Positions 35,048-44,333 of a stretch of DNA of 64,000 nucleotides are shown here, piece after piece. The position numbers and the translations under genes were made by a program. The notes under the pieces were generated by a model that saw only the letters and a program-made list of their open reading frames with translations, was not told the DNA's origin and searched no databases. This DNA comes from Clostridium polynesiense. Lineage in GTDB: Bacteria > Bacillota > Clostridia > Clostridiales > Clostridiaceae. Position 1 is the stretch's first letter. The number at the start of each line of letters is the position of its first letter. The DNA lies in assembly GCF_000820705.1 (NCBI RefSeq), contig NZ_CCXI01000012.1:58975-122974 (forward strand), written 5' to 3'.

Positions 35048-36202
35048 CTATATACATTCTTTTACAATACGAGTAACTGTACTTATAACATAGTTAACAT
35101 CTTCTTCTTTCATAGAAGGGTAAAGGGGAAGAGAGAGGATTCTTTCAAAGGTTCTCTCGCATATAGGGAAGTCTCCCTTCTTGAAGCCAAAAGTTTTTTT
35201 GTAATAGGGCTGAAGATGGAGGGGAATAAAGTGCACGCTTGTTCCTATATTAGATTCTGTAAGCTTTTCTATAAATATATCTCTATTAATATTAAGAACT
35301 TTATCATCTACCTGAATGGCGTATATATGCCAAGCGTGTCTTCCGTAAGGGTTTTCTTCCGGTATTATTATCCCAGAAAGATTATTGAAAGCTTTACTAT
35401 ACATATCTGCATATTTGCTCCTCAGGCTCTGCATGTGCTCAAGCTTATTGAGCTGCTGCAGACCTAAAGCCGCTTGTATATCCGTCATATTATACTTATA
35501 ACCTGGATACTGAATTTCATAGTACCAGTTGCCTCCCTTTGAATATCTGTTCCAGGCAGTTTTGCTCATTCCGTGCAGGCTTAAAACTCTAGCTTTTTCT
35601 GCAATGCTGTCATCGTTTGTAGTAAGCATTCCCCCTTCTCCCGTAGAAAGATTTTTTGTAGCATAAAAGCTGAAGGAGGTGGCATCAGAGAGGGAACCGA
35701 TTAATTTATCCTTATAGGTGGTAAATAATGCATGAGCGGCATCTTCAGAAACAAAAAGCTTATACTTATCTGCTAATCGATGAATTTTATCTAAATCTGC
35801 AGACTGGCCTGCATAATGAACGGGAAGGATGGCTTTAGTATTCGAGGTTATTTTTTCTTCTATTTTATCTACATCTATGCATAAGGTATGAGGATTTATA
35901 TCAACAAAAACCGGTTTTCCTCCACAGTGGATTATAGTATTTACACTTGCTGCAAAGGTAAAAGGAGTAGTTATAACTTCATCCCCAGCACTGATTCCTG
36001 CACATATTAAGGATAAATGCAGCGCTGCGGTACAGGAATTTAGAGCCACAGCGTGCTTTACACCGATAAAATCAGCGAATCTCTTTTCAAATTCATGGGT
36101 TTTTGGACCTTTTGATATCCAGTTGGATTTTAAAGCTGCCACAACTTCTTTTTCTTCTTTTTCATCGAAGCAGGGCTTAGCGTAAGGTATAAAATCTCTC
36201 AT
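35048..36202 (-). CDS. DegT/DnrJ/EryC1/StrS family sugar aminotransferase
   Basis: A 384-residue PLP-dependent aminotransferase. The Schiff-base Lys sits in SFSFYATKNLSTGEGGML (about residue 183). SEDAAHALF and NMTDIQAALGLQQL are further family motifs. Such enzymes add an amino group to a 4-keto-6-deoxy nucleotide sugar. The dehydratase at 38859 could provide that substrate, giving a UDP-4-amino-4,6-dideoxy sugar as in bacillosamine synthesis; the acetyltransferase of that path is not seen here. AAAGGAG precedes ATG 36202. It ends 12 nt before the transferase gene. Confidence 0.9.
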   Translation of the reverse strand: MRDFIPYAKPCFDEKEEKEVVAALKSNWISKGPKTHEFEKRFADFIGVKHAVALNSCTAALHLSLICAGISAGDEVITTPFTFAASVNTIIHCGGKPVFVDINPHTLCIDVDKIEEKITSNTKAILPVHYAGQSADLDKIHRLADKYKLFVSEDAAHALFTTYKDKLIGSLSDATSFSFYATKNLSTGEGGMLTTNDDSIAEKARVLSLHGMSKTAWNRYSKGGNWYYEIQYPGYKYNMTDIQAALGLQQLNKLEHMQSLRSKYADMYSKAFNNLSGIIIPEENPYGRHAWHIYAIQVDDKVLNINRDIFIEKLTESNIGTSVHFIPLHLQPYYKKTFGFKKGDFPICERTFERILSLPLYPSMKEEDVNYVISTVTRIVKECI

Positions 36203-36216
36203 TATATTAATCTCCT

Positions 36217-37230
36217 TTACTTATAATCCTGCTCTTTGATCTTCAGTGAATTTAACTTCCAAGTAATGAATTTTCTTATACCTTCCTGAAAGGGTATCGT
36301 GGGCATGTATCCAAGCTGTTTTTGGGAGTGACTTATATCCGCAGAGGTGATTTTCATATCTCCGGGCTGTAAAGGGAGCAGCTGTAAGTCAGCTTTTTTA
36401 TTTAATGTGTTTTCTATAGTTTCCACCATACTTTTTAGTGATATTGATTTATCCCCTCCAAGGTTGAAAATATCGTATTTTTTTATTTCATCATTTTCTA
36501 TCCAATGGACTGCGCCTAATATTCCCTGAATTATATCGCTTATATAGGTATAATCTCTGGAGGAGCTTCCATCTCCATAAAAGGGGATTTTAATGTCATT
36601 AATAATTGAATGGGAAAACTTATGAATTGCAAGGTCCGGCCTCTGCCTTGGACCATATACTGTAAAGAAACGAAGGCAGGCAATACTCATATCATATAAA
36701 TGGTGGTAATTATAGCATAATAGTTCTCCGGATTTTTTTGAGGCTGCATAAGGAGAAATTGGCTTATCTACACTGTCTTTTTCGGAAAAAGGAATTTTGT
36801 TATTATTTCCGTACACTGAAGAACTGGAGGCAAATATAAATTTTTTAATTGATTTTTTTCTGCATTTTTCCAGTAGTCTTAAGGTGCCTTGAACATTAAC
36901 ATCAAAATAAAGCAGTGGATTTTCTATAGATTTTCTAACCCCTGCCATGGCGGCAAGATGGATAACCATATATATATTTTGGGTATTAAATAGGCTTTCA
37001 AGTACGGATTCTTCTCTGATGTCTCCCTCAGTCAGGAGAAAATTGCTCAGGGGTATTTTACGGTTATTCATGGTGAGATGTATCTCTTCTATATTTTTTC
37101 TTTTAATAATTGGGGGGTAATAAGAGTGGAAATTGTCCAGTATTATTACCTTAAAGCCGTTTTCAAGCAGGGCTTCTGTTAAGTGAGAACCAATAAAACC
37201 TGCTCCACCGGTAACTAGAATAGTTTTCAT
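36217..37230 (-). CDS. NAD-dependent sugar epimerase, probable UDP-glucuronate 4-epimerase
   Basis: A 337-residue extended SDR protein. The NAD motif TGGAGFIGSHL lies at the N-terminus, the catalytic Ser/Tyr/Lys are in SSSSVYG and SPYAASKKSGELL, and RFFTVYGPRQRPDLAI follows. DNFHSYYPPIIKRKNIEEI and the Arg-Pro-Asp stretch resemble UDP-glucuronate 4-epimerases, which fits the UDP-glucose dehydrogenase just upstream. ATG 37230 is preferred to TTG 37236 because GGAAGG is spaced properly only for the ATG. GalE-like activity on neutral sugars remains possible. Confidence 0.85.
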   Translation of the reverse strand: MKTILVTGGAGFIGSHLTEALLENGFKVIILDNFHSYYPPIIKRKNIEEIHLTMNNRKIPLSNFLLTEGDIREESVLESLFNTQNIYMVIHLAAMAGVRKSIENPLLYFDVNVQGTLRLLEKCRKKSIKKFIFASSSSVYGNNNKIPFSEKDSVDKPISPYAASKKSGELLCYNYHHLYDMSIACLRFFTVYGPRQRPDLAIHKFSHSIINDIKIPFYGDGSSSRDYTYISDIIQGILGAVHWIENDEIKKYDIFNLGGDKSISLKSMVETIENTLNKKADLQLLPLQPGDMKITSADISHSQKQLGYMPTIPFQEGIRKFITWKLNSLKIKEQDYK

Positions 37231-37243
37231 ATTCAATCCTTCC

Positions 37244-38566
37244 TTACCTTCCTACGGATATATAAATAAATCCATTTTGTTTTAGTTTTTCCGGGTCATA
37301 AATATTTCGTAAATCAAAGAAGTGGTTCCCCTTCATTAAATTTTTTATTTTGGATAAATTCAGATTTCTAAACTGATTCCATTCAGTTATTATGATAACT
37401 GCATCTGCATCCCTGCAGGCTTCATATTCGTTGATACAGTAAGTGATGGAGGCTTTTATATTTTCAAATATACATTTAGCTTCTTTTAGTCCTTGAGGAT
37501 CGTAGACTCTAAACCTTGCTCCTTTTTCAAAGAGGGAATTTATAATTGTAATAGAAGGGGCTTCTCTCATATCGTCGGTTTCAGGTTTAAAGGATAGGCC
37601 TAAAACTGACAGAGTCTTACCCTCAACATTTTCCATAGCACTAATGATTTTTTCTGCCATTCTTCTTTTTTGATTTTCATTTGCTATTATAGCTGCTTCA
37701 ACGATATTTAGGGTGCAGCGGTTATCCTTTGCGGTTTTTGTTAAGGCTTTAGTATCTTTGGGAAAGCAGCTTCCTCCGTAGCCCGGACCTGCATGAAGAA
37801 ATTTAGAACCTATCCTGGTGTCCATTCCCATACCCTTTGATACCTGCTGAATGTCAGCGCCAACCTTTTCACAAAGCTCTGTAAGTTCATTTATGAAAGC
37901 AATTTTTGAGGCTAAAAAAGCGTTAGAGGCATATTTTATAAGCTCAGCGGTTTGAAGGTTAGTAATTAAAAAGGGAGTTTCATTTATATATAAAACTCTG
38001 TATACCTCCTTCATAATATCAATAGCTTTTTGAGAATCAGCTCCAAGCACGACTCTTTCCGGATGGATAAAATCTCTCACAGCAGCACCTTCTCTTAAAA
38101 ACTCAGGGTTTGAAACTATATCGAAGCTGAAGTTTACTTTTCTCCTTTTTAATATATCCCCTATAGCTTCCTTTATCTTTAATCCCGTTCCTACAGGAAC
38201 AGTAGATTTGTTAACTATGACTTTATAACCGTTCATATAGGATGCAATTTCTTCAGCAGCTTTTAATACATATTGGAGATCTGCACTTCCGTCCTCCTTG
38301 GGAGGAGTACCTACAGCAATAAAAATAACTTCATTTTCTTCTACAGCTTTTTTTGTATCAGTAGAAAAATTCAGCCTTTTATAATAACAATTTTTTTCAA
38401 TCATAATATCTAATCCAGGTTCATATAATGGAACTATTCCATTATTTAAAGCATTAATTTTTTCTGTATCATTATCTATACAGGTAATTTCCATGCCGAA
38501 ATCAGCAAGGCAGGTACCGCTCACAAGGCCTACATAACCTGTACCTATAACTGCAATCTTGTTCAT
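37244..38566 (-). CDS. ugd: UDP-glucose 6-dehydrogenase
   Basis: A 440-residue enzyme oxidising UDP-glucose to UDP-glucuronate with two NAD+. The N-terminal Rossmann domain starts IAVIGTGYVGLVSGTCLADFG, and the catalytic Cys lies in GPGYGGSCFPKDTKAL (near residue 260). SVLGLSFKPETDDMREAPS opens the C-terminal nucleotide domain. The length is normal. First gene of the minus operon, behind AAAGGAGAG; the epimerase follows after 13 nt. It supplies acidic sugars for the polysaccharide. Confidence 0.93.
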   Translation of the reverse strand: MNKIAVIGTGYVGLVSGTCLADFGMEITCIDNDTEKINALNNGIVPLYEPGLDIMIEKNCYYKRLNFSTDTKKAVEENEVIFIAVGTPPKEDGSADLQYVLKAAEEIASYMNGYKVIVNKSTVPVGTGLKIKEAIGDILKRRKVNFSFDIVSNPEFLREGAAVRDFIHPERVVLGADSQKAIDIMKEVYRVLYINETPFLITNLQTAELIKYASNAFLASKIAFINELTELCEKVGADIQQVSKGMGMDTRIGSKFLHAGPGYGGSCFPKDTKALTKTAKDNRCTLNIVEAAIIANENQKRRMAEKIISAMENVEGKTLSVLGLSFKPETDDMREAPSITIINSLFEKGARFRVYDPQGLKEAKCIFENIKASITYCINEYEACRDADAVIIITEWNQFRNLNLSKIKNLMKGNHFFDLRNIYDPEKLKQNGFIYISVGR

Positions 38567-38858
38567 AATTATTTTCTCTCCTTTATGAGGTAAGTGTTTA
38601 GAAAGAAATGGTTTAAGCTTTGAAAAACAGCAGTGTTTTTGCTTCGGATAAGATCTGTAAAAACATCTAGTATATAATATTCCGATGTAGTAAACCTATG
38701 ACCACTATTTGATTAAACTTTATAAAAATTACAAGGAATTAAGTGAATTCAATGTTTTTACTCTTTCTAAAGTAGCATTTTAACTTTTTATACATATAAA
38801 GATATTAAAGAAAACATATAAATCCGGCCCAAATTTATTAGTGAAAAGGTGGAAACTA

Positions 38859-39986
38859 ATGAATATGATAAAAAGAATAATAAAACTAAGGAAAAGTAAA
38901 AGAAAAGAAATGACGAAGTTAGATTTTAGGAAATTACTTGGAAGAAGACAAATCAATCTGGATATCAATGGAATTGAAAATTATATAGCGGATAAGACTG
39001 TACTTGTTACAGGAGGAGGAGGATCTATAGGCTCAGAGATCTGCAGACAGATTGCTGAATTTAATCCCAAAAAGCTATTAATTCTAGATAGATATGAAAA
39101 TACCACTTATCAGCTTCAGATTGAATTGGAAAGGAAATTTTCCTGTTTAAGTTTCCAAGTTATAATAGCTTCTATTAATAATATGGAAAGAATAAATAAT
39201 ATTTTTCAGTTATATAAACCTGAAGCAGTATTTCATGCAGCAGCATACAAACATGTACCCTTAATGGAGGCAAATCCTATAGAGGCTATAGAAAATAATA
39301 TATTCGGAACTTTGAATCTTATAGAATCTGCTGATAGGCATGGAACTAAGAAATTTGTTTTTATTTCCACGGATAAAGCTGTTAACCCTGCCAGCATAAT
39401 GGGAGCAACGAAAAGAGCTGGAGAAATCTTGATTCAGGCAGCAGGTAAAACCAGCAGCACTGAATTTGTAGCTGTGAGATTTGGCAATGTTTTAGGGAGC
39501 AGCGGTTCTGTTGTTCCAATCTTTATGAAACAGATACAGCAAGGGGGACCTGTCACAATTACCCATCCTGAGATTACAAGATATTTTATGCTTATTGAAG
39601 AGGCGGTTCAGCTGGTACTTGATGCAGGAGCTTTGGCTAAAGGAGGAGAGATATTCGTACTGGACATGGGAAATCCAATAAATATATACCGCTTAGCCTG
39701 TAAGCTTATAAAAAGTTCAGGATTAATTCCCCATAAGGATATTAAAATTAAATTCACCGGATTAAGACCTGGTGAAAAACTTCATGAAGAATTATTGATG
39801 AAGGATGAAGAATTTCAGAAAACTAAAAATGAAAAAATTTTCATAGTAAATCCTTCAGATTGGAATATAGAGAATTTAAAAAGTAATTTAGATATCTTAA
39901 AGAAAAGCATGAAATATGGAAATGAAAAGGAGCTTCTTTTAAAACTCAAAGAAATAGTTCCCAATTATGCCATAAAAAGCGCCTGA
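38859..39986 (+). CDS. Nucleotide-sugar 4,6-dehydratase (CapD/FlaA1 type) lacking the membrane domain
   Basis: A 375-residue polysaccharide-biosynthesis SDR. It has TGGGGSIGSEICRQI (near residue 50), HAAAYKHVPLMEANPIEAI, FISTDKAVNPASIMGATKRAGE and RFGNVLGSSGSVVPIF, as in UDP-GlcNAc 4,6-dehydratases such as PglF/CapD. The linker LLGRRQINLDINGIENYI belongs to the long membrane-bound form, yet the four helices and first Rossmann domain are missing; only a basic stretch rich in Lys/Arg precedes it. ATG 38859 has AAGGTGGA 5 nt ahead. First gene of the plus EPS operon. Confidence 0.88.
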   Translation: MNMIKRIIKLRKSKRKEMTKLDFRKLLGRRQINLDINGIENYIADKTVLVTGGGGSIGSEICRQIAEFNPKKLLILDRYENTTYQLQIELERKFSCLSFQVIIASINNMERINNIFQLYKPEAVFHAAAYKHVPLMEANPIEAIENNIFGTLNLIESADRHGTKKFVFISTDKAVNPASIMGATKRAGEILIQAAGKTSSTEFVAVRFGNVLGSSGSVVPIFMKQIQQGGPVTITHPEITRYFMLIEEAVQLVLDAGALAKGGEIFVLDMGNPINIYRLACKLIKSSGLIPHKDIKIKFTGLRPGEKLHEELLMKDEEFQKTKNEKIFIVNPSDWNIENLKSNLDILKKSMKYGNEKELLLKLKEIVPNYAIKSA

Positions 39987-40033
39987 TTATAACAAGTCCT
40001 TTAAAGGTTAATAGTATTTTAAGAGGTATATTT

Positions 40034-41200
40034 ATGAAGGAAGCAAGAGTTGTTCAGATATCAGCAGTAGACAGTACTATGTACACCATGCTCACCGCTT
40101 TAAACAAAGGAATTATAGATGCAGGATATTCCCTTACTGCTGTCTGCTCTAAAGGTGAGTTTACAGAGGCAATAAAAGAGGAAGGTATAAATATAATAAA
40201 TATAGAGATACAGAGAAGGATTCAGCCTATAGAAAATATAAAGACTTTAATGAAATTATATAAACTTTTAAAGAAGATTAATCCTCATATAGTTCATGTT
40301 CATACTCCTGTAGCAGCGGTACTGGGAAGAATAGCAGCGAAGCTCTGTAAAACTCCAATAATCATATATACAGCTCATGGTTTTTATTTTCATGAAAATA
40401 TGAGGCCTCTTGTATATAAAATGATTTTTAATATAGAAAGATTCTTTGCCAGATATTTTACAGATATTTTATTTACCCAAAGCCAGGAAGACTGCAGGAC
40501 TTCCGTAGAAGGAAGGTTTAAAGAAGAGGATAAGATTATAGCAATTGGGAATGGGGTAGACCTTTTAAATAAATTTAATCCTGAAAATATATCCATGGAG
40601 GAGAGAAAAAGCATAAGGAAGGAATTCAAATTAGAGGAAAATATCAGAGTAGTTACTTTTATAGGAAGATTGATAGAGGAAAAGGGTATTCTGGATCTTT
40701 TAAAGGCATCAGAGGATATGGAAGGAGAAAATATTAAATTCCTTATAGTAGGAAGGTTAGAAGACAAAGAAAGAGATGTTAAAACCTTAGAAAAAATAAA
40801 AGAGTACTATAATCATCCTAATATCATCTTCACAGGAAGAAGAGAGGATATAAGCAGGATTTTAAGCATCACTGATATATTTTGCCTTCCTTCCTTCAGA
40901 GAGGGGATGCCCCGTTCAATAATTGAAGCTATGGCTATGGAGTGTGCAGTTATAACCACTGATACAAGAGGATGCAGAGAAGAGATTATAAATGAAAAAA
41001 ATGGGTATTTAGTAAATATAAACTCCCCTAAAGAGATAAAGGAAAAAATACAGTTTCTCTATGAAAATCCTGAGATACTAAATTCAATGAAAAAGTGTGG
41101 GAGAGAAAGGGCTTTAAATTTATACAATGAAAGTAAGGTTATAGAGCTTCAATTAAAAATATATAAAGATATATTAAAAGAAAAAAACATTATAAACTAA
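40034..41200 (+). CDS. Glycosyltransferase family 4
   Basis: A 388-residue GT-B retaining glycosyltransferase. The N-terminal acceptor domain has HVHTPVAAVLGRIAA and YTAHGFYFHE; the C-terminal donor domain has VTFIGRLIEEKGILDLLKA and the E-x7-E motif in FREGMPRSIIEAMAMECAV. It probably adds the second or a later sugar to the lipid-linked repeat. It starts 47 nt after the dehydratase gene with AAGAGGT in front. The donor sugar cannot be told. The protein is cytoplasmic, probably peripheral to the membrane. Confidence 0.9.
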   Translation: MKEARVVQISAVDSTMYTMLTALNKGIIDAGYSLTAVCSKGEFTEAIKEEGINIINIEIQRRIQPIENIKTLMKLYKLLKKINPHIVHVHTPVAAVLGRIAAKLCKTPIIIYTAHGFYFHENMRPLVYKMIFNIERFFARYFTDILFTQSQEDCRTSVEGRFKEEDKIIAIGNGVDLLNKFNPENISMEERKSIRKEFKLEENIRVVTFIGRLIEEKGILDLLKASEDMEGENIKFLIVGRLEDKERDVKTLEKIKEYYNHPNIIFTGRREDISRILSITDIFCLPSFREGMPRSIIEAMAMECAVITTDTRGCREEIINEKNGYLVNINSPKEIKEKIQFLYENPEILNSMKKCGRERALNLYNESKVIELQLKIYKDILKEKNIIN

Positions 41201-41247
41201 AGAATTACATTACTAAATTGCAGTATTATGCTGTGAGGTGAAGTTTG

Positions 41248-42357
41248 TTGAAGCCTAAAGTTTTAATTTTCGGAAGCAGTACCATACTTGGGGGAAGTGA
41301 AATAAAAATATTTGAAATAACAAAAAGGCTGTACAGAGATGATTTTCATGTAGAGACGGTTTTTTTGTATGAAAGTGGAATTATAGATAAAAAAATAAAA
41401 GAGATTCCTGTAAAGACCCAATGTTTAGATATTAAAAACAAAGGCTTTTTAAAGACCTTTTTATCTATATGGCAGCTTATATATAAAGGAAATTATGAAG
41501 CAATATACTGCTTTGGTTATAAGGTTAACTTTTTAGTTAGAATTATAGGTGTTTTATCTAAAGTTAAATTATTTACTGCAGTGGAAAGCACAAAAAAGGA
41601 TTTAAATATTTTGGCTGCTGTTTTTGATAAGCTTAGCTCCTTTAAGGTTTCAAAGTATATCTGCGTTTCTGAAAGCGTAAGAAAAGTGCTGGAATCAAGA
41701 AATAAAATAAGCAGAAAAAAAATAACAGTAATAAAAAATGGCATTGATTTAAACAGATTCAACATTTGTAAAACTTATAAAGATAATAAAATTAATGAAT
41801 TGAGCATCAATATACAAGCTGAGGACTTTGTTATAGGATGTATAGGAAATTTCAGAAAAGCAAAAGGTCAGGATATACTTTTAGAGGCAGCATATAAATT
41901 AAAGGATCACCCTTATATTAAATTTATCCTTGTGGGGGATGGAGAACTGAGAATTTATTATGAGAAGCTTATTAAAGACTATGGCCTCAAGGAAAAAGTT
42001 ATATTGCTAGGGGTTAGAGAGGATATTCCTGAACTTATGAGTATATTAGATATACTTGTAGTACCTTCAAGATGGGAAGGTTTTGGTCTTGCAGCTGTGG
42101 AAGCTATGGCTTGTAAAGTTCCTATAATTGCTTCTAATGTAGACGGGCTTAGTGAAATAATTCAGGATGAAGTAACTGGTGTGTTATTTGAAAAGGAAAA
42201 CAGCAGTGCTTTAGCAGAAAAGATTCTGTTTCTGAAAGAAAACAAATTTAAAAGAGAAGATATTGCAGAAGCTGCATATAAATATACTACAAAGGAATTT
42301 GATATAGAAATAATGATGAAAAAAATAGAAAATCTTATACTATATGAAAAAAGGTGA
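41248..42357 (+). CDS. Glycosyltransferase family 4 (second)
   Basis: A 369-residue GT-B enzyme. LIFGSSTILGGSEIKIFEI forms the N-terminal glycine-rich loop. The donor domain has VIGCIGNFRKAKGQDILLEA and the E-x7-E motif in RWEGFGLAAVEAMACKVPI. TTG 41248 is taken as start because GAGGTG at 41235-41240 lies 7 nt ahead; TTG 41245 is the alternative. The sequence is distinct from the previous glycosyltransferase, so it likely forms a different linkage. The next gene starts 4 nt after the stop. Confidence 0.9.
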   Translation: MKPKVLIFGSSTILGGSEIKIFEITKRLYRDDFHVETVFLYESGIIDKKIKEIPVKTQCLDIKNKGFLKTFLSIWQLIYKGNYEAIYCFGYKVNFLVRIIGVLSKVKLFTAVESTKKDLNILAAVFDKLSSFKVSKYICVSESVRKVLESRNKISRKKITVIKNGIDLNRFNICKTYKDNKINELSINIQAEDFVIGCIGNFRKAKGQDILLEAAYKLKDHPYIKFILVGDGELRIYYEKLIKDYGLKEKVILLGVREDIPELMSILDILVVPSRWEGFGLAAVEAMACKVPIIASNVDGLSEIIQDEVTGVLFEKENSSALAEKILFLKENKFKREDIAEAAYKYTTKEFDIEIMMKKIENLILYEKR

Positions 42358-42361
42358 AAAG

Positions 42362-43566
42362 ATGAGTCTGCTTCTAATAATATTTTTTTTAACACTTCCT
42401 TTGACCTATATATACAGCATAAAATATCTCACTATTAATTATATTGTGGTAATGGCAATATCTTTAGCAGCGGTGACTAAAAAAAGATAATGGCAGCAGA
42501 GGTTACCCGGCATCAGATTTTCTTATATATATATTCTTTATTATAATATGCACCTTTAGTTTTCTTATAAATAATAATACCGGTGATTTAACCTTTATTA
42601 AGCATACTCTTTCCTATTCTTTTATATTGATATCTTATGGAATGTTACTTCCTGTGTACCTTAAAAAAAGGCAGCATTAAAATAGAAAAGATACTAAAAT
42701 GGATATCCGTATCGGTTTTTATCACCTGTTCTTTTGCTCTTGTAGAATTTGCTGCAAGAAATCTATTTCCTTCCTTATTAAGTGTATTTAATTTATTGGG
42801 TATAGATACGGTGCTTAAATATGATGCTCTTTATTTTGAGGTGTACCAGAGAAGCAGAGCATTTATGACTGAATCAGGACATTATGCAATGTTTGTTAAT
42901 GCCTTTTTACCTATAAGCCTATATTATATCTACAGATACAAGGGAATAGCAGCATTTTTAATATATTTTATAATATGCTCCTTAGGATATTTAGTCAGCT
43001 TTAGTGCAGGAGCTTTTGCCAGTTTAGCCGCTGCATTTTTAGCAGCATTTCTTTTTTATACCATAGAAAAGCACAGTAAAAAATCCATACTATTATTTTC
43101 AACAGCTTTAATTTTTGTAATGATAGTTTTTTACTATATTAAGGATATCAGCTTTTTTCAGGGAATAATGGAGAAGGTTTTATTTGTAAATGATTCAGGA
43201 AGGCTTTGGAGATGGCAGTTTAGCCTAGACAGCTTTCTTAATGCTGATTTTTTTCAGATGATCTTCGGCAGAGGTTTGGGTTTTTTATCCTATACCTACA
43301 GCACCGGAAGCACTAATTGGTTTATAGAAGCTACAGTGGAAACAGGCTTATTAGGTATTATTACAATTATTTTAATTTTATTAATCAGCATTAAAAGAAT
43401 ACTTCAAATGAAGTATGAATTTAAGTATTTTATATTCATTGGCATTACAGCTATGATAATTCAATATAATTTAATATCTGATTATTGGTACCCATGGATA
43501 TGGACAACTATAGCTCTATCAAGTTATTTTAGATATTTAGAAAAGAAGGCTGGTGAAGAAAAATGA
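42362..43566 (+). pseudogene. O-antigen ligase/polymerase-like membrane protein with two +1 shifts at A7 runs
   Basis: Reading three frames in turn gives one polytopic protein of about 400 residues, normal for the Wzy/O-antigen-ligase family. ATG 42362 (AAGGTG in front) runs to a TAA after the A7 tract 42479-42485. Removing one A continues the frame up to a second A7 tract at 42663-42669, where removing one A joins the long C-terminal part (visible alone from ATG 42637). The family-like motif TNWFIEATVETGLLG lies near the end. With A6 in both tracts the gene is whole. It may be decayed, switchable, or a sequencing artefact. It overlaps the next gene by 4 nt. Confidence 0.75.
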
Positions 43567-44324
43567 TTAGACTGGGATATAAAAAGTGTTTATTATCCAT
43601 AGACGAAGTTTGGGATATATATGATAACAGTGATATTAAAGCATTTAATGGAACAGATATATTAGTTAAGAAAATTACAAAAAAAAACGGAAGTGAATAC
43701 TGCAGAAAAAGAAAAACCCTTATTACTGATTTAAAAAGAACTCCTGAAGAAATCTATGGAGATTTTGACAATCAGGTGAAAAGATCCATTAAGAGGGTAA
43801 GCGCTTTGAGTTATGAATGCCAATTTCATGATTCTACTGAGTTTTTAAAGGATGACCGCTTATTTAAAGAATTTAAAGAAAGCTATTATGAATTTATTAA
43901 AAAGAAAAAGCTTCTGCCAGGAAATCTTTCAAAGCTGAAAAAGTTTGCCCTTAATAATAATCTTACTATGGCGGTAGGTATACTGGAAAACAGTCCTTTA
44001 GTATATCGGGTATTCATTCATGATGATAATTATGTTAGAGGATTATATTCAGTTTCTAAATTTAGAAATACAAAAGTAAGAAAAGAGCAAAATAATATAG
44101 CATATTTAAATAAAATGCTCCTTTATCAGGAACTCTTATATTTTAGAAATAAAAACTTGTCTATATATGACTGGGGTGGGATTTCTGATGAAACTGAAGA
44201 GAAAAAAAGAATTTCATATTTTAAAAGGCAGTTTGGTGGGAAGGAATTTCAATATTTTGAAACTATGGAATCTAAAAGCTTAAGGGGTAGAATTGCTTTG
44301 AAGGTTATTAATAAGCTGCTGTGA
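43563..44324 (+). CDS. FemAB/GNAT-like acyltransferase domain protein
   Basis: A 253-residue cytoplasmic protein. The region from DFDNQVKRSIKRV to the end, with LYSVSKFRNTKVRK and YDWGGISDETEEKKRISYFKRQFGG, resembles the C-terminal half of FemAB-like proteins that transfer amino acids or acyl groups (for example in peptidoglycan bridges or to exopolysaccharide sugars). The DWGG and KRQFGG segments are the best evidence. It is shorter than FemA, with one acyltransferase fold at most. ATG overlaps the polymerase stop (ATGA), indicating coupling. It probably decorates the polysaccharide or its lipid carrier. Confidence 0.7.
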   Translation: MIRLGYKKCLLSIDEVWDIYDNSDIKAFNGTDILVKKITKKNGSEYCRKRKTLITDLKRTPEEIYGDFDNQVKRSIKRVSALSYECQFHDSTEFLKDDRLFKEFKESYYEFIKKKKLLPGNLSKLKKFALNNNLTMAVGILENSPLVYRVFIHDDNYVRGLYSVSKFRNTKVRKEQNNIAYLNKMLLYQELLYFRNKNLSIYDWGGISDETEEKKRISYFKRQFGGKEFQYFETMESKSLRGRIALKVINKLL

Positions 44325-44333
44325 GGTTAAATT

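Noticed and set aside
38567..38858. c-di-GMP riboswitch or JUMPstart-like element between the divergent EPS operons
   Set aside because: No GEMM or JUMPstart consensus found. The region is AT-rich with only a possible TATAAT near 38675 and no convincing -35.
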